DNA of 44,286 nucleotides from Gemmatimonadota bacterium (GTDB lineage Bacteria; Latescibacterota; UBA2968; UBA8231), in assembly GCA_018672475.1 (NCBI GenBank), contig JABHFS010000117.1:1-44286 (forward strand). Reading direction: 5' to 3'. Each line of letters begins with the position of its first letter. Position 1 is the stretch's first letter. The notes below the pieces were generated by a model that made no database searches, had not been told where the DNA came from, and saw only the letters and a list, made by a program, of their open reading frames with translations. Positions 42,910-44,286 of this stretch are shown here, piece after piece. Position numbers and translations under genes: made by a program.

Positions 42910-43962
42910 TTAGTAGTTGTCCGGCGCAATCGACAGTGCGCGATTTTCTAGTGGCAACGCCACCCGCGCACCACCTTGCCGGCTCGACTCGACGATACCG
43001 AAGATCATCTCCTGACTGCGGCAGGCCAGTTCCAGATTGCCCTGCGTATCACCGTCGGTATCCAGCGCCCGCACGATATCTTGCATCCCCCGCAAAGTCC
43101 CACTCTCGATTACCCCCGGCGGCGTTTCCACCGGCCGAAAATCCCCGTGCTCGTCTTTCTTACGCAAGCTATACCCCATGCCATTGCTCAAGGTCCTGAG
43201 CTTGCCCTCCGTACCACCGATCTCGAATTCCCACCCCGGCGCCCCCACCAAATAGGCGTGCACCCCATTCTTAAACTTGACATAGCCGTTGCTAATCGCC
43301 GGATCCTTGGTCACCCGATCGCCGTCCCAATCCGCGTCCACCGTATCCGTCGTGCCCTGCGCGAATTCCGCCTCCGCGTCGTGTGCGAAAAAAAGCATCA
43401 TATCCGTCGCGTGTGTATGCCCCCACTGCGCTACACTGATCCCGCAATGCGCCACCACGGTCTGCACCTCGCCTATATCACCGCGTTCGATCATCGCCCG
43501 CGCGTCGCGGTAGAGTGCGGCGTAACGCCGCTGGGTGCCGTAGTTAAATTTCACACCGCGCGGTGTACAGGCGGCGCGCATCGCATCCATCTCATGCACC
43601 GCATTGCACAACGATTTTTCGCAGTAGATACCCTTGACCCCGGCCTCGGCCGCGAAAATCACCTGCTCGGCGTGCGGCCCCGGCCTGGTCGCGATGCTAA
43701 CCACATCGAGTTTTTCCTTCTCGATCATCTGCTTGTAGTCTCCATAGGCCTTTTGCGCGCCATATCGCGCGCGGATCTGTTCGGCCTTTTCCTCGATAGG
43801 GTCGCTGACGGCAACCAGTTCCATACGCTCACAAGCGACGATCGCCGCCGCGTGCGAATAGGGCAAATAGAGGTGGGCATTGGGGCGGTCTTTTACTTCG
43901 TCGTCGATCGTGGCGCCCATGCGCCCGCAGCCAATCAGGCCGACGCGGTAGGTAGCAGACAT
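42910..43962 (-). CDS. Gfo/Idh/MocA family oxidoreductase
   Basis: The protein has 350 residues. The N-terminal Rossmann fold has GLIGCGRMG, and VSIATRPGPHAEQVIFAAEA precedes CEKSL, the family EKP motif in variant form (EKS). The C-terminal half is the substrate domain, with QRRYAALYRDARAMIERGDI and HCGISVAQWGHTHATDMMLF. Histidines of the last region probably take part in catalysis. The enzyme oxidises or reduces a sugar or cyclitol with NAD(P). AAGGAGG stands 8 bases before ATG 43962, the strongest in the window. Transcribed with rlmH. A role with the sugar genes to the left is possible but unproven. Confidence 0.9.
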   Translation of the reverse strand: MSATYRVGLIGCGRMGATIDDEVKDRPNAHLYLPYSHAAAIVACERMELVAVSDPIEEKAEQIRARYGAQKAYGDYKQMIEKEKLDVVSIATRPGPHAEQVIFAAEAGVKGIYCEKSLCNAVHEMDAMRAACTPRGVKFNYGTQRRYAALYRDARAMIERGDIGEVQTVVAHCGISVAQWGHTHATDMMLFFAHDAEAEFAQGTTDTVDADWDGDRVTKDPAISNGYVKFKNGVHAYLVGAPGWEFEIGGTEGKLRTLSNGMGYSLRKKDEHGDFRPVETPPGVIESGTLRGMQDIVRALDTDGDTQGNLELACRSQEMIFGIVESSRQGGARVALPLENRALSIAPDNY

Positions 43963-44028
43963 TCAAGTCCTCCTTAGATTATTGGGATCTTGACTAGGTC
44001 GTTATTTTGCGGTACATTATTGTTCCGT

Positions 44029-44081
44029 CTGCAATAAAGGACATGTACCAAAGGCTGTAAAGCCTTTGGCGTTGATTGCAG
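44029..44081. other. Strong stem-loop between the oxidoreductase gene and tRNA-Val
   Basis: ccaaaggct (44048-44056) pairs perfectly with agcctttgg (44061-44069) around GTAA; outside it ctgcaat (44029-44035) pairs with attgcag (44075-44081). It has no T-run, so it is not a normal terminator. It could be a regulatory leader of the tRNA transcript or an operator region for the divergent gene. Confidence 0.45.
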
Positions 44082-44118
44082 TCGACAGGCTGATAAAAGA
44101 ATGTTACAAACATAATTT

Positions 44119-44195
44119 GGGCGATTAGCTCAGCTGGCTAGAGCGCCTGCTTGACATGCAGGAGGTCCGCAGTTCAAGTCTGCGATTGCCCACCA
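44119..44195 (+). tRNA. tRNA-Val (anticodon GAC)
   Basis: The cloverleaf is complete: acceptor GGGCGAT/ATTGCCC (with one G-U pair), D-arm GCTC..GAGC, anticodon stem CCTGC/GCAGG with loop TTGACAT (anticodon GAC, Val), variable AGGTC, T-arm with TTCAAGT and encoded CCA (44193-44195). It lies after a stem-loop and before a strong terminator, so it is a separate transcript. Confidence 0.96.
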
Positions 44196-44203
44196 TCATT
44201 AAA

Positions 44204-44227
44204 CCCCCGGTTTTCCGGGGGTTTTTT
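44204..44227 (+). terminator. Intrinsic terminator after tRNA-Val
   Basis: cccccgg (44204-44210) pairs with ccggggg (44215-44221) around TTTT and is followed by TTTTTT (44222-44227). It is 8 bases after the tRNA. Confidence 0.93.
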
Positions 44228-44286
44228 GTGTTTAACCCTATTTTTATAGGCTTAATTAACATCTTCTGCTTTAAATATCCTATACA

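Overview
The window is GC-rich bacterial chromosome from an uncultured, probably marine or host-associated lineage. Seven apparently intact phytanoyl-CoA dioxygenase (PhyH) genes, several acid-sugar enzymes, tandem ankyrin genes, a DUF2723/TMEM260-like protein and many decayed gene ends resemble what is described for Latescibacterota and Poribacteria. That placement is inference: no rRNA or strong phylogenetic marker is present. Most genes are set by clear Shine-Dalgarno sequences or by start/stop overlaps. No CRISPR array, prophage or intact insertion sequence was seen.

Layout. 0-5.2 kb: a frameshifted agarase-like glycoside hydrolase, two tandem ankyrin-repeat genes (the second with an N-terminal zinc ribbon), YaiI/UPF0178, RidA and a small membrane protein. 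5.2-28 kb: an accessory catabolic region. It holds six intact PhyH oxygenases and one JmjC/cupin-type oxygenase among a mannonate dehydratase, a secreted mutarotase-like protein, two enolase-superfamily dehydratase-like proteins, an aldo/keto reductase, an HpcH/HpaI aldolase, a xylose-isomerase-like TIM barrel, a D-aminoacylase/dihydroorotase-like amidohydrolase, a DsbA-like exported oxidoreductase and a GT-C-type membrane protein. The enzyme set would fit oxidative (non-phosphorylative) breakdown of deoxy or modified sugars and sugar acids, with 2-oxoglutarate oxygenases perhaps removing substituents; this is a hypothesis. 28-33 kb: an IS5-type transposase relic, a GAF sensor kinase with a partner receiver protein, an alpha/beta hydrolase, a small membrane protein gene interrupted by an in-frame TGA, and a sulfatase relic.

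33.4-40.1 kb: a tightly overlapping envelope/glycoconjugate operon (short ORF, DUF2723 protein, GT2 glycosyltransferase, LPG-synthase-type flippase-like protein, NamZ-like DUF1343), followed by YqgE/AlgH. 40.1-44.3 kb: a seventh PhyH with its terminator, a D-Ala-D-Ala carboxypeptidase, RlmH coupled to a Gfo/Idh/MocA oxidoreductase, and tRNA-Val(GAC) with a strong terminator.

Two features stand out beyond the gene list. First, many genes exist only as fragments (MFS, PEP-utilising enzyme, PhyH, enolase-family, membrane protein, transposase, sulfatase), which suggests active gene decay; three otherwise well-conserved genes each carry a single +1 shift. Second, short intergenic elements share the core CGAGAATGAGCGA and carry variable inverted repeats, which looks like an undescribed dispersed repeat family.
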